Below are positions 17,668 through 26,495 of a DNA stretch of 64,000 bases, one piece after another (the first letter of the stretch is position 1; the number at the start of each line of letters is the position of its first letter). The position numbers and the translations under genes were made by a program. This DNA comes from Halomonas sp. HAL1. GTDB taxonomy: Bacteria; Pseudomonadota; Gammaproteobacteria; Pseudomonadales; Halomonadaceae. The stretch covers positions 3,906,001 to 3,970,000 of the forward strand of contig NZ_CP130610.1 of assembly GCF_030544485.1 (NCBI RefSeq), given 5' to 3'. Below the pieces are notes generated by a model. That model searched no databases and was not told the origin of the DNA. It saw only the letters and a list, made by a program, of their open reading frames with translations.

Positions 17668-18285
17668 TCAGAGGTGTCGGTCAAACTGCACGGCGCCGAT
17701 GACCCAAAGGATCCGCGCAGTCCGGTTGCTATCATTTCGGAAACCGTGCGGCTGTGCGCTGTTGAATACGAAGCTGTCACCCTCTTCAAGGCGCGCCTCG
17801 CGATTATCAACAGTCAGCATCAATTCCCCTTCGAGGACAAGGCCCCCTTTCTCGGCAGGATAGCTGAGCGCAGTGTTGCCTGACGATCCGCCAGGCTCTA
17901 TCGTCAGAATCATGATTTGCAGGTTGTGGTTACCCCCTGATGTCAACAATTCTTTTTGTAACGATCCAATGTCGATACGCGGCCGCTTTGCTGCACGACG
18001 CAGGAAAGGGGGGGCATCCTCGCCTCCACCTTCTTCAGCGGCATCCCCTGAATCGTCACCAAACATCACCTGCATCGGAATGTTCAGTGCACGCCGGATT
18101 GCTGTCAGAACCCTCATTGAAGGGTTGGCGATGTCGCGTTCAATCTGGCTGATCGTTCCGACCGATACGCCCGATTTTTCCGACAGTTCCCTTAGTGAGA
18201 TGCCTTGTTCATGACGCAACTGTCTGAACGTTTCTCCAATCGAGCCGGGCGCGTCATTTGGAGCATGTGTTTCTTGATCTGACAT
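17668..18285 (-). CDS. XRE-family regulator with C-terminal cupin domain (PuuR-like)
   Basis: A 205-residue repressor-type protein. An N-terminal helix-turn-helix (ISLRELSEKSGVSVGTISQI) is followed by an acidic linker (~85-100) and a C-terminal cupin (LVLEGELMLTVDNREARLEEGDSFVFNSAQPHGFRN). Such proteins sense small ligands through the cupin and often control polyamine or amino-acid catabolism. ATG 18285 (MSDQETHAPN) is chosen because a longer frame to 18399 encodes an AT-rich, hydrophobic non-family extension. It is divergent from the transporter operon, so it can control both sides. Confidence 0.85.
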   Translation of the reverse strand: MSDQETHAPNDAPGSIGETFRQLRHEQGISLRELSEKSGVSVGTISQIERDIANPSMRVLTAIRRALNIPMQVMFGDDSGDAAEEGGGEDAPPFLRRAAKRPRIDIGSLQKELLTSGGNHNLQIMILTIEPGGSSGNTALSYPAEKGGLVLEGELMLTVDNREARLEEGDSFVFNSAQPHGFRNDSNRTARILWVIGAVQFDRHL

Positions 18286-18382
18286 AAGCGCCTTATGCGA
18301 TGTCTTAGCAGGCAAAAAAATTAGCCTACTGTTCAGTTTAATAATGAAAAAATTCTGATTATTTAAGAATAGACTCATAGCG

Positions 18383-18417
18383 CTGAAAAATCTTGCCATA
18401 TTGAAGCTGTTTTTCAG
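18383..18417. promoter_or_regulatory. Candidate operator in the divergent regulator/transporter spacer
   Basis: CTGAAAAA (18383-18390) and TTTTTCAG (18410-18417) are perfect 8-base inverted arms 19 bases apart, in the AT-rich spacer between the XRE-cupin gene and the ABC operon. Position suits autoregulation by the XRE-cupin protein. Function inferred. Confidence 0.35.
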
Positions 18418-18505
18418 TATATTATTTAAAAGTGTTCATTTTTGAATTTAATGCTGCTAGCTTAAGTTTACATGCTGAACTCGTGCCTATGGAGGTAACA
18501 TACAG

Positions 18506-20164
18506 GTGACTCCACGCTCTGAAAGCGAAATTCCAGTCGAGGAAGTAATACTGTCAGTTCGGAACCTGACCGTTGATCTGCCGTATGGAATGGAGCGCAA
18601 ATACGCAGTCAAAGATGTCTCGTTCGATCTGCCGCGCGGAAAGATCCTCTGCGTTATCGGTGAATCGGGGTCCGGAAAATCTGTTACTGCTAACACGCTC
18701 ATGGGGCTGTTACCACCGGCAATTCGTGTGTCTTCGGGCCAAATCACTTTTCAGGGCGAGGATTTGCTGAAGGCTAGCCAGAAAGATCTGCGTAAGTTGA
18801 GGGGGCGGGTGGTATCAATGATCTTCCAAGATCCTCTCTCGGCGCTGAACCCGCTGATGACCATCGGCGACCAAGTAGTAGAAGTAATGGCGTCACATGG
18901 GGAGGGTACGCCTAAATCACGCGCTGCCCGTGCGCTTGAGCTTATTGAAGAAGTTGGCCTGCCTGAGCCGCACGAGATGATACATCAATACCCCTTCCGG
19001 CTTTCGGGCGGCCAGCGCCAACGTGTAATGATCGCCATGGCTTTGGCCCTGGAGCCTGCGATCTTGATCGCAGACGAACCTACCACCGCGCTTGATGTGA
19101 CAACGCAGGCACAGATTCTGAACCTGATTCGCGACATCCAGAGCCGCAAGGGCATGAGTGTGATGTTCATTACCCATGACTTTGGGGTAGTTGCCGAGAT
19201 TGCTGACGAAGTGATCGTGATGGAAAAAGGGTTGATCGTCGAACATGCTAGTGCTGAAGAGATATTCAGCGCCCCGAAACATCCCTACACGAAACGCCTG
19301 ATCGCAGCCGTCCCCGGCCTAAAGAAAAATGACAGTAATGTCGCACAGAAACTTCCTGAGACCGACCAGGATAACATCGTGCTGACGGTCGAGGATTTGA
19401 GCAAAACCTACCGGAGTGGTGGCGGCTGGTTCAGCAAGGAGCGCACCGTTGCCGCAGTGCAAAATGCAAGCTTCGTGCTACGTCGAGGACAAACCTTAGG
19501 TGTGGTTGGTGAAAGCGGGTCGGGCAAGACCTCCCTTGGCCGTCTTTTGATCAAATTAATGGCAAGCGACAGTGGCAGGATGATTTATTGCGGTGCCGAC
19601 ATCGCCCCTATGAAGGAAAGCGAATTTCGGCCGCTGCGTCCCAAGATCCAGATGATATTCCAGGATCCGTTTGCCTCACTCAATCCACGTTCGACCATTG
19701 GTCACATCCTGACAGTTGGTCCTATTGCGCAAGGAATGAACCGCACTGAAGCACGCAATAAGGCGCTTCGCATTCTTGAACAAGTCGAGCTTGATGCGGG
19801 GGCGTATGGACGCTATCCGCACGAATTTTCCGGCGGGCAGCGACAGCGTATCGGGATCGCCCGCGCCCTGATGTTTGACCCTGACCTGCTGGTCGCAGAC
19901 GAGGCGGTATCGGCGCTTGATGTATCGATCCAGGCTCAGATTCTTGAATTGCTCGATCAAATACAAAAAAAGACCCAGGTGGCGATGTTCTTCATCACCC
20001 ATGATCTGCGCGTCGCCAGCCAGATTTGTGATGAAATTCTAGTGATGCATAAGGGCAAGATAGTGGAAGCTGGCCCGCCGTCACAGATTTTTCACGCCCC
20101 TCAAAACGCCTACACCCGCGAACTCGTGGCCGCCATACCCGGTGCAGAACGCAGCTCACAATAA
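18506..20164 (+). CDS. Peptide/nickel-type ABC transporter, fused ATPase (DppD-DppF)
   Basis: A 552-residue protein with two complete ABC ATPase domains in tandem, equivalent to DppD plus DppF. The first (~10-270) has Walker [21 protein letters not shown] and [14 protein letters not shown]. The second (~290-545) has [20 protein letters not shown] and [14 protein letters not shown]; in this second Walker B the usual Pro after Glu is Ala. The start is GTG 18506, supported by GGAGG at 18491-18495. It energises the two permeases encoded downstream. Peptide, opine or polyamine-conjugate uptake is possible. Confidence 0.88.
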   Translation: MTPRSESEIPVEEVILSVRNLTVDLPYGMERKYAVKDVSFDLPRGKILCVIGESGSGKSVTANTLMGLLPPAIRVSSGQITFQGEDLLKASQKDLRKLRGRVVSMIFQDPLSALNPLMTIGDQVVEVMASHGEGTPKSRAARALELIEEVGLPEPHEMIHQYPFRLSGGQRQRVMIAMALALEPAILIADEPTTALDVTTQAQILNLIRDIQSRKGMSVMFITHDFGVVAEIADEVIVMEKGLIVEHASAEEIFSAPKHPYTKRLIAAVPGLKKNDSNVAQKLPETDQDNIVLTVEDLSKTYRSGGGWFSKERTVAAVQNASFVLRRGQTLGVVGESGSGKTSLGRLLIKLMASDSGRMIYCGADIAPMKESEFRPLRPKIQMIFQDPFASLNPRSTIGHILTVGPIAQGMNRTEARNKALRILEQVELDAGAYGRYPHEFSGGQRQRIGIARALMFDPDLLVADEAVSALDVSIQAQILELLDQIQKKTQVAMFFITHDLRVASQICDEILVMHKGKIVEAGPPSQIFHAPQNAYTRELVAAIPGAERSSQ

Positions 20165-20196
20165 TACCAATTGAAATCGATCTGGAGAAAATCAAA

Positions 20197-21849
20197 ATGA
20201 ATTTCACGAATCCCAGCCGACGCGATGCACTTAAGATGATGGGCCTGGTGGGCACCGCTGGTGTCTTTATGCCCAATCTACTGGTCAGCCCTGCGTTTGC
20301 CAGCCCACCCAGTGCGCCAACCGGTCAGATCGTGGTGGGTGTTAGCCAAGAGCCTACTGTTTTCAACCCTCTGATGCCCCGCATCGAAGTGGATGACGGC
20401 GTTCAGCTATCTTTGTTCGATGCGCTTGTGCGCATCACCCCCGATGGTGAATTCATTCCTGCGCTGGCAGCCGAAGTGCCGACCATCGAGAATGGCGGAC
20501 TGTCCGAAGACGGCCTGAATTGGCGCTTCAAGCTGAGAGACGACGTTAAATGGCATGATGGCGAGCCGTTCACTGCTGAGGATGTCAAATTTACGCTAGA
20601 ACTGATCCTCGACCCGAACTTCCGCAGCTGGCGCACCACGGGCCATGATCTTATCCGCGACATTGAAGTGATCTCCCCGACCGAAATCAAGTGGCGGATG
20701 GAAGAGCCTTTTGCTCCTTACATGTCCATCCTTGTCGAGACGATGATGGTCCCTAAGCATATTCTCGAGCCGCTGGAAGACCGCAACAATGCGCCTTTCA
20801 ACCAAGCTCCAGTAGGTACCGGTGCCTTCAAGTGGGGTAGTCGTAGGGCGGGCGACCATCTCGAATTGGTGGCGAACGAGGATTACTTTGCTGACGGTCC
20901 TTATGTTGAACGACTGATTTTCAAATACATCCCAGATTTGACCGTTCTCTACACTCAATTCAAAAGCGGTGACATCGACATCATCAGCAATCAGTACATT
21001 TCTCCTGACAACTACGCTGAGGCAAAGTCATTGGCAGGTAGAGTGGTTGAGGTTGTGCCTACATCAACCGTGGAATCGGTGTTTTTAAACATGAAAAAGC
21101 CGCAATTCCAGGACCCGGCCGTGCGCGAGGCAATCTATGCCGCGATTGACAAGCAGACGATCATTGAAGCGCTTTATTACGGACTGGCGACACCGACGGA
21201 AAGCTATCTTCCCCAGCAGTCCTACTACTATACCCCCGACCTTCCAAAACACGAGTACAACACTGAGCGGGCAAACACGCTTCTTGACGATGCTGGCTGG
21301 ATGCCCGGTGAAGATGGCATACGAGAAAAAGATGGCGTGAGACTATCGTTCAGCAATTCGACCACTTCGGGAAACCATCTTCGCGAACAGACACAGCAGT
21401 TCATTCAGCAGTCGCTCGGCCAGATTGGCATAGAAATGTCAATCGAAAACCTGCCGCCCGCAGTCATGTGGGGTGAATATTGGACAATGTCGGAATTCGA
21501 TTCAGTCATCGTCGGCGTCGTTTTTACGACTGGCGCTGATGCTGATGTGACGGTGCGTTTCTCCTCTGACGCCATTCCAGCTCAAGGTGGGCGCGGGGCG
21601 AACACGGCTCAGTATACAAACCCTGAGGTCGATGAACTTTTGAAAGAGGCTGGAGAAATATTTGATCAGGAACGGCGCAAAGAGATTTACCGCGAGGTCC
21701 AGCAAGTGATCCGCGAAGATCTGCCACTGCTGCCCATGTTCCAATATGCGACTGTCCGTGGGCACAAGGAAGGTATCGAAGGTATTGAACCCAATATCAA
21801 CACCCGTATTGATACTTGGAACACTGCCCAATACTACTGGAACAAATAA
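20197..21849 (+). CDS. Peptide-type ABC transporter substrate-binding protein (SBP family 5), Tat signal
   Basis: A 550-residue extracytoplasmic binding protein of the DppA/OppA family. The N-terminus carries a twin-arginine signal (SRRDALKMM, then a hydrophobic stretch and a cleavage site near PAFASPP), so it is probably exported folded. The family signature region WRFKLRDDVKWHDGEPFTAEDV lies around residues 110-130. Ribosome site GGAG precedes the ATG. It is encoded between the fused ATPase and the two permeases. The ligand is unknown. Confidence 0.88.
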   Translation: MNFTNPSRRDALKMMGLVGTAGVFMPNLLVSPAFASPPSAPTGQIVVGVSQEPTVFNPLMPRIEVDDGVQLSLFDALVRITPDGEFIPALAAEVPTIENGGLSEDGLNWRFKLRDDVKWHDGEPFTAEDVKFTLELILDPNFRSWRTTGHDLIRDIEVISPTEIKWRMEEPFAPYMSILVETMMVPKHILEPLEDRNNAPFNQAPVGTGAFKWGSRRAGDHLELVANEDYFADGPYVERLIFKYIPDLTVLYTQFKSGDIDIISNQYISPDNYAEAKSLAGRVVEVVPTSTVESVFLNMKKPQFQDPAVREAIYAAIDKQTIIEALYYGLATPTESYLPQQSYYYTPDLPKHEYNTERANTLLDDAGWMPGEDGIREKDGVRLSFSNSTTSGNHLREQTQQFIQQSLGQIGIEMSIENLPPAVMWGEYWTMSEFDSVIVGVVFTTGADADVTVRFSSDAIPAQGGRGANTAQYTNPEVDELLKEAGEIFDQERRKEIYREVQQVIREDLPLLPMFQYATVRGHKEGIEGIEPNINTRIDTWNTAQYYWNK

Positions 21850-21924
21850 GAAACCTGCCGGGGGCGTAGCATAACTCCCGGCCTGACCTCGCACAGACTG
21901 CGGGCGCGATGGATAGGAAGAAAG

Positions 21925-22875
21925 ATGGCTGGATACCTACTAAGACGCCTTGGACAAAGCATCGTGTTGCTAATCATCGTATCGATGATCGGCTTTGGCG
22001 TATTACACCTCACACCCGGTGGACCGTTATCACAATTCGCGCTGACGCCTGGTATGACGCAAGAAACCATGAACAGAATAGCGGAGCAGATGGGACTGAA
22101 TCGGCCTTTGCCGATTCAGTATCTCGACTGGGCCTGGCGAATGCTTCAGGGGGATTGGGGCATCTCATATCGTGATCAAGAACCGGTTCTCAAGGTGATC
22201 AGCAGACATATGTTTGCGACTTTCTTGCTCATGATCAGCTCTACGGTGATCGCAATCGCGCTGGGTACCTGGATCGGGATCAGGGGTGCTACGCATCGAT
22301 ATTCGGCCTTCGATTATACCGCCACCGTCGGTGCGATGATTGCTCTTTCAATACCCACTTTCTGGTTTGGCCTCGTCGGCATCTATATCTTTTCACTGGA
22401 ACTTGGATGGTTGCCCGCTGGCAATATGTACACGATTGGCAACGAATCTGTTCTGGACTATCTCCATCACCTCGTTCTTCCCAGCATCGTCCTTGCTCTA
22501 GTCAACATTGCAATTTGGAGCCGCTACATGCGTACCGCGACGCTGGACGTAATCAATCAGGATTTCGTCAAGACTGCACGCGCCAAGGGTGTAAGTGAGC
22601 GGCGTATATTGATGAAGCATGTGGTGGGCAACGCGCTGTTACCGATGGTCACTCTCGCGGGGATGCAACTACCTAATCTGCTGAGCGGGGCGCTGATCAC
22701 AGAAACAGTTTTCACTTGGCCTGGCATGGGGCGTCTATTTCTCGATAGCCTCAGTTACAACGACTACCCCGTTGTGATGGGATTGTTGATGTTCTCGGCG
22801 ATCATTGTGCTACTGGGAAATTTGATCGCCGATATTGTTGCCGCCGCCATCGATCCCCGCATCCGCTTGGCCTGA
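21925..22875 (+). CDS. ABC transporter permease, DppB-type
   Basis: A 316-residue inner-membrane permease with six predicted helices. The N-terminal MAGYLLRRLGQSIVLLIIVS and the coupling-loop sequence TARAKGVSERRILMKHVVGNA (EAA-type, contacting the ATPase) are characteristic of DppB. It forms the channel with the next gene product. Confidence 0.88.
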   Translation: MAGYLLRRLGQSIVLLIIVSMIGFGVLHLTPGGPLSQFALTPGMTQETMNRIAEQMGLNRPLPIQYLDWAWRMLQGDWGISYRDQEPVLKVISRHMFATFLLMISSTVIAIALGTWIGIRGATHRYSAFDYTATVGAMIALSIPTFWFGLVGIYIFSLELGWLPAGNMYTIGNESVLDYLHHLVLPSIVLALVNIAIWSRYMRTATLDVINQDFVKTARAKGVSERRILMKHVVGNALLPMVTLAGMQLPNLLSGALITETVFTWPGMGRLFLDSLSYNDYPVVMGLLMFSAIIVLLGNLIADIVAAAIDPRIRLA

Positions 22876-22903
22876 CGAGCGATACGCTGAAGGAAACGAC
22901 GAT

Positions 22904-23782
22904 ATGACAGCCGTCTCGATTTCACAGAATTCCCACCATTGGTGGAACAGCCGTGGCATGAAACGGTTTGCCCGCCACCGATTGGCAATGATCGGCGTTG
23001 TGATGCTGCTGATGCTGACCGTAGCCTGCATCTTTGGTCCATATCTGTTGCCTTATGACAATTTGTTCATCGACCTGCCTGCCCGCTTTGCCGCGCCGCT
23101 GACAGGCGATCACTACCTTGGCACCGACCCGCTTGGAAGAGATATTGCAGCCCGGTTGCTAATGGCGGGGCGGATTTCGTTGCTGGTTGGATTCTTTGCG
23201 ATGGTGTTATCGACATTGATCGGGACTGTGATCGGTGTCGTCGCAGGTTACTATGGTGGCACGGTCAATTCGGTTCTTATGCGTTTTGTAGATGCTTTTT
23301 TGGCATTTCCTTCGATCTTTCTGTTGCTGGCACTAGCAGCTTTCATCAATCCTAGCCCCGTAATGATCACCGTCATTATCGCCGTTACAAGCTGGATGGA
23401 AATAGCCCGCATCGTCGAAGCCGAGGTGAAATCCCTGCGTGAACGTGATTTTGTCCTAGCGGGGAGAATGCTGGGTCTGAGCAACATGCATATCATGTTT
23501 CGTGAATTGTTGCCTAATCTGGTCGGCCCGATCATTGTCGCCGCAACCCTGACCGTCGCACGGGCTATCCTGCTGGAAGCTTATATCAGCTTTCTTGGCT
23601 ACGGAATCCAGCCCCCGTTGCCCAGTTGGGGCAATATGCTGAACGGCGCGCAGCAATACCTAGCCACAGCCCCTTGGCTAGCGATTATTCCTGGCATTGC
23701 CATCACCATGGCAGTGACCAGCTTCAATTTCATTGGTGACGGTTTGCGTGACGCGTTGGACGCGCGCACTGATCCCGCCTGA
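22904..23782 (+). CDS. ABC transporter permease, DppC-type
   Basis: A 292-residue permease. Its N-terminal segment (MKRFARHRLAMIGVVMLLML) is followed by the DppC periplasmic signature HYLGTDPLGRDIAARLLMAG and the coupling loop AGRMLGLSNMHIMFRELLPN. ATG 22904 has GAAGGAAAC upstream and lies 28 bases after dppB. An in-frame start at 22835 would overlap dppB by 41 bases and add a non-family leader. Partner of the DppB-type protein. Confidence 0.88.
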   Translation: MTAVSISQNSHHWWNSRGMKRFARHRLAMIGVVMLLMLTVACIFGPYLLPYDNLFIDLPARFAAPLTGDHYLGTDPLGRDIAARLLMAGRISLLVGFFAMVLSTLIGTVIGVVAGYYGGTVNSVLMRFVDAFLAFPSIFLLLALAAFINPSPVMITVIIAVTSWMEIARIVEAEVKSLRERDFVLAGRMLGLSNMHIMFRELLPNLVGPIIVAATLTVARAILLEAYISFLGYGIQPPLPSWGNMLNGAQQYLATAPWLAIIPGIAITMAVTSFNFIGDGLRDALDARTDPA

Positions 23783-23809
23783 GATACGATTGTTCATGAG
23801 GGAGTTCGT

Positions 23810-24739
23810 ATGACGTTTCTTGCCAACATGGATCGCAGGCGTGGAGAGATTCTGCGGGATCTTTTCGAAGACCTGGTTCCAGATATTGAAGTGGTTCTTG
23901 CTGGCGAAGATTTCGATCAGACCGCCGTACGCTATATGTTAACTTGGAGTGTGCCCGAAGATATTAAGATTGGCTGGCCAGCTCTCGAAGTGATCTTCTC
24001 GCTGGGTGCGGGTGCGGATCAATTTAATATGATGGAGCTTCCTGACAGCGTGCCGGTGGTTCGTCTAGTCGCTGATGATCACGCTGCCATGATGCGGGAA
24101 TACATTACCATGGCAGTGCTAGCGCTACACCGTGACCTGCCCGGCTATATCGACCAACAAAAATATCAAGTCTGGCAACAAGTATCGGTGCCACCGCCTG
24201 CAGCGGACAGGCGCGTTGGGGTCATGGGATTAGGGCATCTTGGTCGCAGTGCTCTTGATGCGCTAGCGCCTTTCGGCTTTACACTGTCGGGGTGGGCGCG
24301 TAGCCCACATGATATTGCCAAAGTCACTACTTTCCATGGGGAAAACGGCCTTGGTCCGTTTCTGGCGCAAGCGGACATTTTGATTTGCCTATTGCCCTTG
24401 ACCGATTCGACCAAAGATATCCTGAATGCAAGCTTGTTTGATCAGTTGCCGCCTTCCGCTGCACTTGTTCATGCCGGCCGTGGCCAGCAACTGGACCACG
24501 ACGCGTTGATTACGGCACTTAATTCCGGCAAGTTGCGCAGCGCTGTAATCGACGTAACCGACCCAGAACCGTTACCTAAGGAACATCCCTTCTGGAACGA
24601 TCCGCGCATTATTCTAACGCCGCACATTGCATGCATTACGAGGATAGAAGCATGTATCCCTGTCGTGTGTGAAAATATCCAGCGGCACCGTCGCGGCGAA
24701 ACGTTGGACTATGTGGTCAATCCGGCTCTTGGATATTGA
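23810..24739 (+). CDS. D-2-hydroxyacid dehydrogenase, glyoxylate/hydroxypyruvate reductase A-like
   Basis: A 309-residue NAD(P)-dependent reductase of the GhrA branch. The cofactor motif is VGVMGLGHLGRSALDAL, followed by an Arg/Ser phosphate contact (GWARSPHD) that hints at NADP. Catalytic residues are Arg in HAGRGQQLD, Glu in TDPEPLPKEHPFW and His in TPHIACIT. The gene starts 27 bases after the transporter with GAGGGAG. It would reduce a 2-oxoacid such as glyoxylate, possibly released from the imported compound by the oxidase at 16309. Confidence 0.85.
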   Translation: MTFLANMDRRRGEILRDLFEDLVPDIEVVLAGEDFDQTAVRYMLTWSVPEDIKIGWPALEVIFSLGAGADQFNMMELPDSVPVVRLVADDHAAMMREYITMAVLALHRDLPGYIDQQKYQVWQQVSVPPPAADRRVGVMGLGHLGRSALDALAPFGFTLSGWARSPHDIAKVTTFHGENGLGPFLAQADILICLLPLTDSTKDILNASLFDQLPPSAALVHAGRGQQLDHDALITALNSGKLRSAVIDVTDPEPLPKEHPFWNDPRIILTPHIACITRIEACIPVVCENIQRHRRGETLDYVVNPALGY

Positions 24740-24744
24740 AATCC

Positions 24745-24777
24745 TCCGTCCACTAAATCGAAAATTTTAGTGACGGA
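24745..24777 (+). terminator. Stem-loop after the hydroxyacid dehydrogenase gene
   Basis: TCCGTCcACTAAA and TTTAGTGACGGA form a 12-bp stem with one bulged C, starting five bases after the stop codon region of the preceding gene. Position supports transcript termination or 3'-end protection. No long T-run follows, so termination efficiency is uncertain. Confidence 0.5.
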
Positions 24778-24888
24778 TTCCCACTACTGGACGGCCATGT
24801 CCTATAAACCATGACTGTCGATTTTAAAGCTGCGAAATATCTACCGATCCCGAATGCATTTTGATGTGTAACACCATCACACAGTAGC

Positions 24889-24905
24889 GTCGCGCTAAGC
24901 GCGAC
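24889..24905. promoter_or_regulatory. GC-rich palindrome before the FAD-linked dehydrogenase gene
   Basis: GTCGCGC-TAA-GCGCGAC is a perfect 7-bp stem with a 3-base loop, 42 bases before ATG 24947. It may be an operator or a leader hairpin. No regulator gene lies beside it. Confidence 0.35.
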
Positions 24906-24946
24906 TGACATTCATGACTTCGATACTATCCTCCACTGGAGCATAC

Positions 24947-26374
24947 ATGTCTGACGCTTTGAACCGACAAACGATCACTGAGGAGTTACTCAACACGCTG
25001 GTTTGCCAACTCGGGGCAGACTACGTACTGACCGAGGAATCCGACATGCTTCCTTACGTCCAAGAACAGCGCAGACTGTATCCGGGGTGTGCGTTAGCTG
25101 TGGTGATGCCGGCCTGTACCGCCGAGGTTGCATTCATTGTCGAGCAGTGCCGCGAGCATAACGTTCCGCTGGTACCACAAGGCGGGAATACAGGCCTAGT
25201 CGGAGGCGGCGTACCGCAGCAGAGTATCGTCGTTGCCTTGGGGCGCATGAATCGCATTCGTGATATCGATCCTACTAATGCCACCATCACCGTGGAGGCG
25301 GGCTGCATCCTGCAGGTAGTACAAGACGCCGCACAGGACGCCGGACGCCTATTTCCCTTGTCGCTTGCCGCAGAGGGATCATGTCAGATTGGTGGCAATC
25401 TGGCCACGAATGCCGGCGGTATCAATGTACTGCGATATGGTAATGCTCGTGATCTGGTGCTCGGATTGGAGGTGGTTTTAGCCGACGGTAGTGTCATGAA
25501 CAGTTTGACGGCGTTACGCAAGGACAACACCGGATACGACCTTAAGCATCTCTTCATCGGCTCTGAGGGCACGCTGGGCATCATCACGGCTGCCGTTCTC
25601 AAGCTTTTCCCCCTGCCCCGGGGTAAAGCCACCACCCTGGTCGGCTGTGATTCTCCGCACCAGGTGCTAGCACTGTACGAACATATGCGGGACCGGCTCA
25701 GCGATACCCTGACAGCTTTCGAATTCCTGCCACGCTTTGCGATGGACGTCGTGCTTTCTCACATTCATGGTGCACGTGACCCTTTCAGCCTGAGCTACGC
25801 GTCATACGCGCTGATCGAACTGACGACACCGAATGCCGACCTTGATCTGAATGCACGACTGGAAGTGGCCTTGGCAGACGCCTTCGAGAATGACGTAGTC
25901 CGCGATGCCGTTATCGCGACTAGCAGCACGCAATCCAAAGCGTTATGGCGGCTGCGTGAAGGTGTCGCGGAAGCACAAACAGCTGAAGGGGCATCGATCA
26001 AGCACGACATCTCCGTTCCAGTGTCGAGCATCGCAGATTTCATCGAGGCCGCGAGTGCTGCCTGTCTAACGATCCTTCCTGCATCCCGCATTTGCGCCTT
26101 CGGCCATGTCGGTGACGGCAATCTCCACTTCAACATCAGCCAACCTGTAGACATGAATGCTGCTACATTCATGGACCTGACGCCCCGGTTTAATCGTGCC
26201 GTTCACGACTTGGTCGCTGACATGAACGGCTCTATTTCGGCAGAACATGGTATCGGACTCGCCAAGCGGACCGAGTTGCGCCGCTACAAGGACCCCGTCG
26301 CCCTGGCCATGATGGAAAGCATCAAGGCGACACTGGATCCTCAGGGGCTATTCAATCCCGGCAAGCTGCTGTGA
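24947..26374 (+). CDS. FAD-linked 2-hydroxyacid dehydrogenase (GlcD/D2HGDH/D-lactate type)
   Basis: A 475-residue flavoprotein with the p-cresol-methylhydroxylase-type FAD fold (PQGGNTGLVGGGVPQQ at ~75-90; IGSEGTLGIITAAVLKLFPL). The C-terminal cap ends in HVGDGNLHFNISQP and SAEHGIGLAKR, the metal and substrate-binding motifs of D-lactate and D-2-hydroxyglutarate dehydrogenases. ATG 24947 has GGAG upstream; a longer in-frame start at 24914 adds 11 residues. It probably passes electrons to the quinone pool or ETF. The neighbouring semialdehyde dehydrogenase suggests that it may work on 4- or 2-hydroxyacids, but the substrate is unproven. Confidence 0.82.
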   Translation: MSDALNRQTITEELLNTLVCQLGADYVLTEESDMLPYVQEQRRLYPGCALAVVMPACTAEVAFIVEQCREHNVPLVPQGGNTGLVGGGVPQQSIVVALGRMNRIRDIDPTNATITVEAGCILQVVQDAAQDAGRLFPLSLAAEGSCQIGGNLATNAGGINVLRYGNARDLVLGLEVVLADGSVMNSLTALRKDNTGYDLKHLFIGSEGTLGIITAAVLKLFPLPRGKATTLVGCDSPHQVLALYEHMRDRLSDTLTAFEFLPRFAMDVVLSHIHGARDPFSLSYASYALIELTTPNADLDLNARLEVALADAFENDVVRDAVIATSSTQSKALWRLREGVAEAQTAEGASIKHDISVPVSSIADFIEAASAACLTILPASRICAFGHVGDGNLHFNISQPVDMNAATFMDLTPRFNRAVHDLVADMNGSISAEHGIGLAKRTELRRYKDPVALAMMESIKATLDPQGLFNPGKLL

Positions 26375-26495
26375 GCGAAAAAAGAAGAACCAAGCCTCTT
26401 TCAGCAGTGGTCGGCCACCAAGCTCCAAAGTTATCCCGCAAGCAGTAAATAAAATACCCGCTCGACCCACTTTTGAGAATGCACGGTCAAGTTGT

